Positions 25,501-31,773 of a stretch of 61,959 nucleotides of DNA are shown piece after piece. A program made the translations under genes and the position numbers. Positions within the stretch are counted from its first letter, which is position 1. Every line of letters begins with the position of its first letter. Where the stretch lies: assembly GCA_017444485.1 (NCBI GenBank), contig JAFSWM010000033.1, positions 1 to 61,959 of the forward strand. The letters run 5' to 3'. The DNA is from Bacteroidaceae bacterium (GTDB taxonomy: Bacteria; Bacteroidota; Bacteroidia; Bacteroidales; Bacteroidaceae). The notes beneath the pieces were generated by a model, which did not search any database, had not been told where the DNA came from, and was given only the letters and a program-made list of their open reading frames with translations.

Positions 25501-25922
25501 TTGTCCTGGTTGTGGACGAAGGCACAGAAGAAATAGTATATCTCACACAGGAAGGCAGCGACGGCATGGCGATAGAATATGTGCTTACGCCGGGCACCGC
25601 TCCTGGCTTGGTGGGCACTCTGGCCTCCGAGAACGTGATGCCGCCCTATGGCGTGTTGCGAAACAACAAGATAGATATCGCACTTAGCGGCGGACAGACA
25701 GTCGGCCCGAACAGCGGATATTTCGATGTTTCCACGCTTGAAGAGACAACTGTGGCCGGCCAACTGCAAATCCCTGTAACCGATGCAGTGAGCGCAATTA
25801 GGATTGTGACTGGCGAATACGATGAGAACGCCCCCGTTTATGACCTTCAAGGTCGAAGGGTATTGCGCTTGCAAAAGGGCGGTGTGTATATCATCGGTGG
25901 ACGCAAAGTGATTGTCAAATAA
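22581..25922 (+). CDS. Large secreted mosaic protein with F5/8-type and FIVAR-like domains and T9SS-like tail
   Basis: A 1113-residue exported protein of unknown function. After the signal peptide (ending near PVYAQ) come repeated ricin/agglutinin-like blocks in which a Tyr-rich phrase recurs (GSYYLYNPAHEAYIEDANYQ, GYYYIRNGAFDAYIY, GTFYVRNAASGMYLG). A galactose-binding F5/8 type C-like domain spans about residues 470-640 (AYAIDGDVTSFFHTLW). A FIVAR-like helical part follows (about 655-780). The end, APVYDLQGRRV to GVYIIGGRKVIVK, is a typical Bacteroidales T9SS-like C-terminal tail. No catalytic motif is seen, so glycan or surface binding is the best guess. Confidence 0.8.
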   Translation: MKNLYTLIAAMLLLAVGNTPVYAQYKQGDEPLVIITDGQKVLLQNGREEAMTTSYLKWYETPGTAATDYFTDKVDDNSVMQFVDAGNGSYYLYNPAHEAYIEDANYQYSTTYSMYWTTDKSKAARFAPSEEIVAADHVTPALMLHHEEPCFNMTTWYLTPANVFGHGAGYTYLLLDGYEYYNAWVIYAVEETGGKSYLENVLETYFPDGIPEGRWIEGTAPGCVPTDIYAALTTAYSNAVSVYNNSGSSEEEYTAAANALMTAYNNVAAAIVPITPGYYYIRNGAFDAYIYASSEGSGTDIVNHARWAGVELPEQYEASIAPYIWKVEAIEGGTGFRFFNPYFEKYLTRSGSYGMATPLQADGEQTGTFGVTYQNEAYSGYGGCFNITNSYFGGRILRAIGAGVGYSSDSTDPKDDDALWQFIPVPEGFIQAMEDEKTGNTLLAQMSELVESSNVLLANTKVYDSPMTINGLIDTPGLINDLTTNAQEPTEGDAAYAIDGDVTSFFHTLWSDGSAQPEGRHNFSVQLAEPVQTFALKIVKRTNATGLAQGSPYYPTALIVYTVNGEEADSVCSIKAIYNQGFLPFEGSTEPAEDMVSVNYITLPAASSNLRFDVVSNGGNSELYFCFSEVGIFKAEYNATASPYENIPEAVRTSFLAALAAAEAELVAGKPTNETLQALQEAYEAMDDAFADRSELRALLDEARSYVDEAIEQDEEPGYYAEGSIDVATTKLNELETVIESLVNPSTEEFQNVKTRIEAVMDEFDGKLNKPSDTSLYYIQSASAEGDNYYRYLFTTTNDVMGARLNSTDVADPGAYLYYMWRIEPQSDGTFYVRNAASGMYLGGYDTRLNNVTSTYEPTPLRIVSARTPGALTLQTTDGKSLFALDFQQGVTLREGTKGPDGAAFSFIPAGFEGMHTTKAYPGTQIVTLPFGVFGSVIGGVAYQMTGRITTEGTVTAQLEPYDGSSIIPAATPFVLVVDEGTEEIVYLTQEGSDGMAIEYVLTPGTAPGLVGTLASENVMPPYGVLRNNKIDIALSGGQTVGPNSGYFDVSTLEETTVAGQLQIPVTDAVSAIRIVTGEYDENAPVYDLQGRRVLRLQKGGVYIIGGRKVIVK

Positions 25923-25965
25923 TGTATCGAGGCTGAAGACAGCCCCGCTACTCTCTTTTCTTTCC

Positions 25966-26005
25966 AAACACCCGTACTGGTTTGTGGCCGGTACGGGTGT
26001 TTTTG
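25966..26005 (+). terminator. Terminator of the large secreted protein gene
   Basis: Perfect 12-bp stem AAACACCCGTAC (25966-25977) with GTACGGGTGTTT (25991-26002), followed by further Ts. Confidence 0.92.
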
Positions 26006-26102
26006 TCTAAGCAAGCAGACAACTAATGGCTAAAAGAACAGGTAGAAAAGTGCTTTGAGCGCATTTTTTTAAGAAAACATTTGCAAAACTCAAAACAATA
26101 CG

Positions 26103-26111
26103 TACTTTTGC
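26103..26111 (+). promoter_or_regulatory. Promoter -7 box of the tRNA-Glu/rpsT unit
   Basis: TACTTTTGC 44 bases before the mature tRNA 5' end. No other promoter is visible before rpsT, so both genes probably share it. Confidence 0.75.
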
Positions 26112-26154
26112 ACGCGCAAATCACACCGATGTGGTTTTCGTCGGTTCAATAAAT

Positions 26155-26229
26155 GGCCCGTTCGTCTATCGGCTAGGACGAGAGATTTTCATTCTCTAAA
26201 GAGGAGTTCGACTCTCCTACGGGCTACCA
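26155..26229 (+). tRNA. tRNA-Glu (anticodon TTC)
   Basis: A 75-base cloverleaf: acceptor GGCCCGT pairs with ACGGGCT, D-stem GTCT/GGAC, anticodon stem AGAGA/TCTCT around loop TTTTCAT (anticodon TTC), and T-stem AGGAG/CTCCT around TTCGACT. The CCA end is encoded. The first acceptor pair is G-U. The S20 gene begins 22 bases downstream. Confidence 0.97.
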
Positions 26230-26251
26230 ATCAGAAAAGAAAGAAAAAACT

Positions 26252-26506
26252 ATGGCAAACCACAAATCCGCTTTGAAGAGAATTCGCCAGACGGCTGCCC
26301 GCCGCCTGCGCAACAGATACTATGCCAAAACGATGCGCAACGCTGTGCGTCGCCTCCGCGCCACAACCGATGCTGCTGAGGCCAAGGAACTCCTGCCCAC
26401 TGTGCAGAAGATGCTTGACAAACTGGCAAAGCGCAACACGATTCACCGCAACAAGGCCGCTAACCTCAAGTCGAGCCTGGCCAAGCATGTGAACAGCCTC
26501 GCATAA
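26252..26506 (+). CDS. rpsT: 30S ribosomal protein S20
   Basis: An 84-residue primary rRNA-binding protein of the small subunit. It starts [13 protein letters not shown], the near-invariant S20 N-terminus, and is rich in Ala, Lys and Arg through three helices, ending [14 protein letters not shown]. It follows tRNA-Glu closely and precedes a strong terminator. Confidence 0.98.
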   Translation: MANHKSALKRIRQTAARRLRNRYYAKTMRNAVRRLRATTDAAEAKELLPTVQKMLDKLAKRNTIHRNKAANLKSSLAKHVNSLA

Positions 26507-26554
26507 ACCGCGAGAAAGAATACGTTTTTCATAGTCGTTTTTATGATATCTTTA

Positions 26555-26582
26555 GCCGGAAGCGTTAGCCTCCGGCTTTTTT
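26555..26582 (+). terminator. Terminator of rpsT
   Basis: GCCGGA (26555-26560) pairs with TCCGGC (26571-26576), followed by six Ts. Confidence 0.9.
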
Positions 26583-26676
26583 GTATCCGTCCCTTCCTGG
26601 CTCTTCACTCTTACTGGCTGTGAGTGGTTAGCGTCTCGGCCTGAGTAGCACTGAGTGATGAACTTCAAAGATAGAA

Positions 26677-26716
26677 GTGCGCCGCACTGCCGATCTGAGT
26701 CGGCGGTGCGGCGCAC
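26677..26716 (-). terminator. Long GC-rich terminator after the rubrerythrin operon
   Basis: A 16-bp stem (26677-26692 with 26701-26716, one G-T pair) and an 8-base loop lie 32 bases past the rubrerythrin stop on the minus strand; a T-rich stretch TTCTATCTTT follows. Confidence 0.75.
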
Positions 26717-26748
26717 AAATAGCGTTTCCCCTTGTCGGGGCGTAGGCT

Positions 26749-27297
26749 TTACTTCTTGAAGTAGCGGTTGTAGAGGCCTTGGAAGCCTTGGCCGTGGCGG
26801 GCTTCGTCGCGAGCCATCTCGTGAACTGTGTCGTGGATGGCGTCAAGATTCAGGGCCTTAGCGCGCTTGGCGATGCGTGTCTTGTCCTCGCAGGCCCCGG
26901 CTTCGGCCGCCATGCGCTTCTCGAGGTTGGTCTTGGTGTCCCACACCACTTCGCCGAGCAGTTCGGCAAACTTAGCGGCATGTTCGGCTTCCTCCCAAGC
27001 GTAGCGCTTGAAGGCCTCAGCCACTTCGGGATAGCCCTCACGGTCGGCCTGGCGACTCATGGCGAGATACATGCCTACCTCACCGCATTCGCCGAGGAAG
27101 TGGTTGTTCAAGTCTTTGATCATTTCGTCGTCGCAGCCTTTGGCCACACCTACGACATGTTCGGAGACAAATTGCAGAGAATCGCTCTCCATCTCCTTGA
27201 ATTTGCTGGCGGGAACGCCGCAAATGGGGCACTTCTCAGGGGGTTCGGGACCCTCGTGTACGTAGCCGCACACGGTGCAGATGAATTTCTTGTTCAT
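26749..27297 (-). CDS. Rubrerythrin (rubredoxin domain at the N-terminus)
   Basis: A 182-residue cytoplasmic peroxide scavenger of anaerobes. The rubredoxin-type iron site is N-terminal (C7-x2-C10 and C23-x2-C26), followed by the ferritin-like di-iron domain with the E-x-x-H motifs in [10 protein letters not shown] and [12 protein letters not shown]. This is the reversed order compared with classical rubrerythrin, i.e. the reverse rubrerythrin arrangement. It is the last gene of a minus-strand run and is followed by a strong hairpin. Confidence 0.95.
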   Translation of the reverse strand: MNKKFICTVCGYVHEGPEPPEKCPICGVPASKFKEMESDSLQFVSEHVVGVAKGCDDEMIKDLNNHFLGECGEVGMYLAMSRQADREGYPEVAEAFKRYAWEEAEHAAKFAELLGEVVWDTKTNLEKRMAAEAGACEDKTRIAKRAKALNLDAIHDTVHEMARDEARHGQGFQGLYNRYFKK

Positions 27298-27373
27298 GGG
27301 TTTGTAGTGTTTAGTGAGTGAAAGATTGATTGTTAATACTGTAGCGGCTTCGTGTCGCTATTTTGTCGGCGAA

Positions 27374-27958
27374 TTAGAAGATGAACTCGTAGTTCTCGCT
27401 GAGGTACGCAACCATGTTTGGTCCGAAGGTGGAAAGAAGGAAGATAAGCCACACGACCGACACGGCTATAGCGATGAGGCTCCAGCGAACGGCGAGGTTG
27501 GAGTGCTGGAGAGCCTTGTCAATGTCTCCGCGCAGCACATTGAGGTCCACTTTTGCTGCATGGTGTATGGCCACGATACCGATGGGCGAGAGCATGAAGA
27601 GTACAGAAAGAACTGCAAGCCAAAGGTAGTTGGGCACTTCCTTTTCCTCCGTGGCTGGCATCGGTCTCACTTCTTGTACGGGAGCGGACTTGTGTGAGCC
27701 TTGTGTGGTGTCGTGTGTGGTTTCAGCGGGGATCTCTACACCGCTTGATTGCGTGGTGGTGGCAGACTGAATGGTATGTTCGTTTTCGTCGGCACCGAGG
27801 AACGGGATGAGTTCCTCTATTTCGCCTGCCGGAGTCCACTGCGGTAGGTTCTTGCACCATACGAGCGTTTCGGCTGTGACACCTTCTTCGGCAAACCGGT
27901 CGGGGGTGATGGGGCCAGCCTGCTTCTGGTTTTTATCTACATAGAAATAGTTTTCCAT
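27374..27958 (-). CDS. GYF_2 and CD225/dispanin-domain membrane protein
   Basis: A 194-residue protein with an N-terminal GYF_2-like domain (residues 1 to about 52: NYFYVDKNQKQAGPITPDRF to WTPAGEI) and two C-terminal membrane segments (about 110-135 and 160-182) around a cytoplasmic loop containing AAKVDLNVLRGDIDKALQHS, matching the CD225/dispanin fold known from interferon-induced transmembrane proteins. The linker is Thr/Glu-rich. The bacterial function is unknown. It lies 19 bases after pepD and 76 before rubrerythrin. Confidence 0.85.
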   Translation of the reverse strand: MENYFYVDKNQKQAGPITPDRFAEEGVTAETLVWCKNLPQWTPAGEIEELIPFLGADENEHTIQSATTTQSSGVEIPAETTHDTTQGSHKSAPVQEVRPMPATEEKEVPNYLWLAVLSVLFMLSPIGIVAIHHAAKVDLNVLRGDIDKALQHSNLAVRWSLIAIAVSVVWLIFLLSTFGPNMVAYLSENYEFIF

Positions 27959-27977
27959 CGTGCTGTTGTTTGAGTTT

Positions 27978-29432
27978 TTATTTTTCAGGAACGCGCTTGA
28001 GCACTTCTTTCACGAAGTCGTAGTATTTGCCCACCGTGGCAATGAGGCAACGCTCGTTGGGCGTGTGGGGACTACGAAGCGTGGGGCCGAAACTAACAAT
28101 GTCCATGTGTGGGTACATGGCTCCGATGATGCTGCATTCCAGGCCGGCGTGCACCACTTGCACTTTGGCTTCCTCGTCGTACATATCTTTATATACGGTA
28201 CGCATCAGGTCCACCATCTCGTTCTTCAAGGCGGGTTGCCATTCGGTGTACGCGCCACCTGTTTCTACGTCCATACCCGCAAGGCGGAAGCAAGCAGTGA
28301 GGATTTCCTCAACATATTCGCGCTGGCTACGCATGGAGGAACGGATCAGGTCTTTGAAGAAGGCCTTGCCGCCACCGATTTCTACAATGGCCAGGTTGGA
28401 TGAAGTCTCTACAATGTCGCCAATGCCCGGGATGAAGCGCAGCACACCGTTGTGGCAGGCGGTGATGGCGCAAACGAGTTTGTTCTGTACCTCAAAAGGC
28501 ACGCGCTCTGTGGGTGCGCTGACGGGCTCGGCGTCAATGCGAATACCATCTTCGATACCTTCGTATTCGGCACGGAACACGTCGCCCCATTTGACCACGT
28601 CTTGTTGGAGTTGACCAACTTTGTCGGCGGGTACGGCAACAACGACTTCCGCATTGTTAGGGATAGCGTTGCGCATATTGCCTCCAGCCCACGACGCGAG
28701 TTCTGCGCCGAGATCAGCAATGGCCTTGTGTACCACGCGAGCCATCAGTTTGTTAGCATTGGCGCGACCCTCGTTGATTTCTAACCCGCTGTGTCCGCCT
28801 TTCAGCCCTTGGAGAACAATGTGCACCCCGGCGTCGGCTTGTGGCACTTCGGGAGTATAAGTCAGTTCGGCGGTGAGATTAATGCCTCCGGCACTGCCGA
28901 TGACGAATTCTCCCTCGGTCTCGTTGTCAAGATTCATCAAGTAGTCGCCGTGAAGAGTGCCGGGCTCCATGTGGGTCACGCCATACATGGTGGTCTCTTC
29001 GTCAGCGGTGATGAAACCTTCTATGGGGCCATGAACCAGTTCGTTGTCTTCCATAACAGCCATGATGGTAGCCACTCCCATGCCATCGTCGCTGCCCAGC
29101 GTGGTGCCACGCGCTTTCACCCATTCGCCGTCAATATAAGGCTGGATGGGGTCGGTCTCAAAGTTGTGCGTGGAGTCTTTGGCCTTTTGCGGCACCATGT
29201 CCATGTGGGCCTGCATAGTCACTGTCTTGCGGTTCTCCATGCCAGGTGTGGCTGGCTTGCGCATCACAATGTTCTCGCCTGCGTCCTTGAAAGCCTCAAT
29301 ACCCCGCTCGGCAGCCCAGTCAAGCAGGAATTGTTGAATCTTTTCAAGATGCCCGCTGGGGTGGGGCACGGCGCAGAGTTTGTCAAAGTTCTCCCAGATG
29401 GCCTGGGGGTGAAGGTTCTTGATTTCAGACAT
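27978..29432 (-). CDS. pepD: Aminoacyl-histidine dipeptidase (Xaa-His dipeptidase)
   Basis: A 484-residue cytosolic M20-family zinc dipeptidase that splits dipeptides, including beta-Ala-His. Metal-binding segments are visible: QAHMDMVP (about residue 77), the TLGSDDGMGVA block (about 112), and TADEETTMYG with the catalytic Glu pair (about 142). The length matches E. coli PepD. It is the second gene after the flippase-like gene, 21 bases downstream of it. Confidence 0.95.
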   Translation of the reverse strand: MSEIKNLHPQAIWENFDKLCAVPHPSGHLEKIQQFLLDWAAERGIEAFKDAGENIVMRKPATPGMENRKTVTMQAHMDMVPQKAKDSTHNFETDPIQPYIDGEWVKARGTTLGSDDGMGVATIMAVMEDNELVHGPIEGFITADEETTMYGVTHMEPGTLHGDYLMNLDNETEGEFVIGSAGGINLTAELTYTPEVPQADAGVHIVLQGLKGGHSGLEINEGRANANKLMARVVHKAIADLGAELASWAGGNMRNAIPNNAEVVVAVPADKVGQLQQDVVKWGDVFRAEYEGIEDGIRIDAEPVSAPTERVPFEVQNKLVCAITACHNGVLRFIPGIGDIVETSSNLAIVEIGGGKAFFKDLIRSSMRSQREYVEEILTACFRLAGMDVETGGAYTEWQPALKNEMVDLMRTVYKDMYDEEAKVQVVHAGLECSIIGAMYPHMDIVSFGPTLRSPHTPNERCLIATVGKYYDFVKEVLKRVPEK

Positions 29433-29453
29433 GTTTCAATGAGTATTAAAAGG

Positions 29454-30431
29454 TTAATTGTTTTTACGTCTAACAAAGCCGAGGTCGGCCCACGCGCCGA
29501 TGCCCAGCACAGCCACGAGCAGTGTCTGCACGGTGTGAACCACCAGGGCAAACGTCACAGCGGGCACTTCAGCCACGCCGTAGATGACAAGCATGGTCTT
29601 TACTGCAAAATGCCATGGGCCCGCCCCGTTGGGGGTAGGTACGAGAACGGCAAACGAGCCGACACAGAACACGAGAAAAGCACCCAATACGGGGAAGTGC
29701 GCTGTTTCTTCAAAACAGAAGAATGCGGTATAGAAGTGCAGGAAATAGCATACCCAGATGCCGAGTGACAAAGCCCAATAGAGCCAAGGACGACGCACTT
29801 GGCGCAGGGAGAGGATGCCGTCTTTCATGTCGCGAAGCAGATCGCGCCCTTTGCGTACCATGGCATATCGCGAAGTCAGGAATACCAGCCCCGCCACAAG
29901 CGCCACGAAGCATATCGCGGTGACTATGTATCCCGTTTGTGTGAAACGGTTGATCAATCCAGCCGGAGTGATGCCGGTGGTGCGCAGGAAGTTTAGGAAT
30001 ATGGGCAGTTGCGTAAGCAGAGACAGCACAGTGAGCAGCACAATCAGCACTGAATCTACTACGCGTTCCGTGAGCACCGTTCCTACAGACTTGGTAAAAG
30101 ATACTCCGTCAGTGCGCTTCAGTGTGCCACAGCGCATCACTTCGCCGATACGTGGCACCACGAGACTTGCCCCGTACGAGAGGAATATGGCATCTGTTGC
30201 TGTCCGCAGGCGCGCATGTTCGCCCAGCGGCTCAAGCGTCATGCGCCACCTCACGGCGCGCACCACCATTGCCAATATGCCGAAAACAAACGAGAAGAGC
30301 ATCCAGCCCCACTGCATCCCGCCGGTCACCACACGCCAAAGCCCCTCGAAGTCCTCGCTGCGATACATCCACCAAAGGATGGCCGCGCCAAGGGCGAAGG
30401 GGATCAGGATTTTTATGAGTGTCTTGAACAT
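29454..30431 (-). CDS. Lysylphosphatidylglycerol synthase-type (UPF0104) transmembrane protein
   Basis: A 325-residue polytopic inner-membrane protein related to the membrane part of MprF and to AglD, a family of lipid flippase-like proteins. Family-like segments are ILWWMYRSEDFEGLWRVV near the N-terminus, YGASLVVPRIGEVMRCGTL, and the VPTPNGAGPWHFAVKTML region near the C-terminus. The synthase domain is absent. It is the first gene of the minus-strand operon; its leader carries an octanucleotide repeat array. Confidence 0.88.
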   Translation of the reverse strand: MFKTLIKILIPFALGAAILWWMYRSEDFEGLWRVVTGGMQWGWMLFSFVFGILAMVVRAVRWRMTLEPLGEHARLRTATDAIFLSYGASLVVPRIGEVMRCGTLKRTDGVSFTKSVGTVLTERVVDSVLIVLLTVLSLLTQLPIFLNFLRTTGITPAGLINRFTQTGYIVTAICFVALVAGLVFLTSRYAMVRKGRDLLRDMKDGILSLRQVRRPWLYWALSLGIWVCYFLHFYTAFFCFEETAHFPVLGAFLVFCVGSFAVLVPTPNGAGPWHFAVKTMLVIYGVAEVPAVTFALVVHTVQTLLVAVLGIGAWADLGFVRRKNN

Positions 30432-30456
30432 TGGCGGGATGATGCTTTGAGGCCCT

Positions 30457-30488
30457 TACAACCTCATAACCTTACAACCTTATAACCT
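30457..30488 (-). repeat. Octanucleotide tandem array in the leader of the UPF0104 gene (family E)
   Basis: Four 8-base units on the plus strand (TACAACCT, CATAACCT, TACAACCT, TATAACCT) lie between the minus-strand promoter at 30520-30528 and the start codon at 30431, so they are transcribed in the mRNA leader. A related array is in the leader of the divergent rsmA gene. Confidence 0.8.
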
Positions 30489-30519
30489 CATCAGGTTTGT
30501 TTCCTAATTATTTTGCAGG

Positions 30520-30528
30520 GCAAATGTA
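30520..30528 (-). promoter_or_regulatory. Promoter -7 box of the UPF0104-pepD-GYF-rubrerythrin operon
   Basis: TACATTTGC on the minus strand, 89 bases before the first start codon. Confidence 0.65.
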
Positions 30529-30623
30529 AGCATTATTCCTGTTACCCGCAAAAACTACGGGAGTGGAATGCTTATTTTTATAAAAACACTGCGTGCCGCC
30601 AAGATGCTTCGTCACGTTATTGG

Positions 30624-30632
30624 TACTTTTGC
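30624..30632 (+). promoter_or_regulatory. Promoter -7 box of rsmA
   Basis: TACTTTTGC 107 bases before the ATG at 30739; divergent from the box at 30520-30528. Confidence 0.7.
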
Positions 30633-30649
30633 GGCGAGAAACAAGGAAT

Positions 30650-30727
30650 AAGGTTATAAGGATCTGAAACCATTATCCACCGCGTGCATAGCCCCTCAAA
30701 ACCTAACAACCTCAAAACCTAATAACC
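30650..30727 (+). repeat. Octanucleotide array and complementary block in the rsmA leader (family E)
   Basis: AAGGTTATAAGG (30650-30661) is followed by four 8-base units TCAAAACC, TAACAACC, TCAAAACC, TAATAACC (30696-30727). The first block can pair with the CCTAATAACCT end of the array to form a leader hairpin just upstream of the start codon. Confidence 0.7.
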
Positions 30728-30738
30728 TCAAGAAATCC

Positions 30739-31554
30739 ATGCGTCGTGTACGTCCCAAGAAATCCCTCGGTCAGCACTTTCTGACCGACCTCCCCACTGC
30801 CGCCCGCATTGCCGATACCGTTGATGCCTGCCCAGACCTACCTATTCTTGAGGTGGGGCCAGGCACTGGTGTGCTGACGCAATTCCTGCTCAAAAAGGAG
30901 AGGCGGCTTCGTGTGGTGGAACTCGACCATGAGAGTGTGGACTACCTGCGCAAGAACTTCGTTGGGCTGCGCGATGAGGACATCATCCCCGACGACTTTT
31001 TGAAGATGCACCTCGACCGCACGTTCGGCGGCCCTTTCGTCCTCACAGGCAACTATCCCTATAATATCAGTTCGCAGATTTTCTTTCGTGTGGTGGAGTT
31101 CCGATGCTTCATCCCTTGCTGTACAGGGATGATACAAAAGGAGGTGGCTGAACGACTGGCCGCCAAGCCTGGTTGTAAGGATTTCGGCATACTGAGCGCA
31201 TTGGTGCAGTTGTGGTATGACGTGGAGTACCTTTTTACGGTTGAACCCGACGTGTTCGACCCGCCGCCCAAGGTGCGTAGTGCTGTGGTCCGGCTTATGC
31301 GCAACAGCCGTCAAGAGATAGACTGCGACGAGTCGCTTTATAAACGAATCGTCAAGACTGTGTTCAACCAGCGCCGCAAGATGTTGCGTGTCACATTGCG
31401 CGGCCTTCTGCAACAATTGGACAACGAACACGGCATACAGAGAGACCACAGCGCTCTGCTCACCGACCCACTACTCACTCGTCGCCCCGAACAGTTGGGT
31501 GTGGAGGACTTCATTTCCCTGACCAAACGGATCTCATTGAATATTGACCGTTAA
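30739..31554 (+). CDS. rsmA: 16S rRNA dimethyladenosine transferase (KsgA/RsmA)
   Basis: Dimethylates two adjacent adenosines in helix 45 of 16S rRNA late in small-subunit assembly. The 271-residue protein shows KKSLGQHFLTD at the start, the SAM motif EVGPGTGVLTQ (about residues 38-48), and the catalytic NYPYNISSQIFF near residue 110 (NLPY-type). The C-terminal RNA-binding domain ends SLTKRIS; the last residues LNIDR and the stop TAA lie inside the heptad repeat that follows. Confidence 0.96.
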   Translation: MRRVRPKKSLGQHFLTDLPTAARIADTVDACPDLPILEVGPGTGVLTQFLLKKERRLRVVELDHESVDYLRKNFVGLRDEDIIPDDFLKMHLDRTFGGPFVLTGNYPYNISSQIFFRVVEFRCFIPCCTGMIQKEVAERLAAKPGCKDFGILSALVQLWYDVEYLFTVEPDVFDPPPKVRSAVVRLMRNSRQEIDCDESLYKRIVKTVFNQRRKMLRVTLRGLLQQLDNEHGIQRDHSALLTDPLLTRRPEQLGVEDFISLTKRISLNIDR

Positions 31555-31664
31555 TCATTGACCATTGATGATTGACCATTGAACATTACCAATACCAGCT
31601 GCAATGGATTTTGCGAACGATCAATGTTCAATGAAGAACGGTCAATGGTCAATGTTCAATGGTT
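31535..31664. repeat. Heptad-repeat hairpin (family A), copy 1
   Basis: Left arm of 7-base units of the ACCATTG/AACATTG type (to 31587), a centre with ACCAATACC and GGATTTTGC (31588-31619), and a right arm of CAATGTT/CAATGGT-type units. It covers the last codons and stop of rsmA and ends just before the dnaK promoter. Copies at 42708, 43906 and 44627 have the same plan. Confidence 0.85.
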
Positions 31665-31687
31665 AATTGTTGAGCGGCCAATAACTT

Positions 31688-31704
31688 TTGGCACGCTCTT
31701 TGCT
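31688..31704 (+). promoter_or_regulatory. Consensus sigma-54 promoter of dnaK
   Basis: TTGGCACG-CTCT-TTGCT matches the -24/-12 consensus YTGGCACG-N4-TTGCW at every position, with GG at 31690-31691 and GC at 31702-31703 exactly 10 bases apart. Transcription would start near 31715, leaving a leader of about 60 bases. No proper TAnnTTTG box is seen; AACTTTTGG at 31683-31691 is the nearest match. Confidence 0.65.
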
Positions 31705-31773
31705 TTAATGTGGCTGACGCGAACAACAAGAGGCGTCAGCACAAAGATTATTAACAATTAAAGAAATACAACA

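Noticed and set aside
26666-26673. Minus-strand TATCTTTG box resembling a promoter downstream of the rubrerythrin operon
   Set aside because: It lies in the T-rich tail of the rubrerythrin terminator and would only produce antisense RNA to rpsT; no -33 element is convincing.
31683-31691. Housekeeping promoter box AACTTTTGG before dnaK
   Set aside because: It misses the first T of TAnnTTTG and overlaps the sigma-54 element; kept only as an alternative to the exact sigma-54 match.
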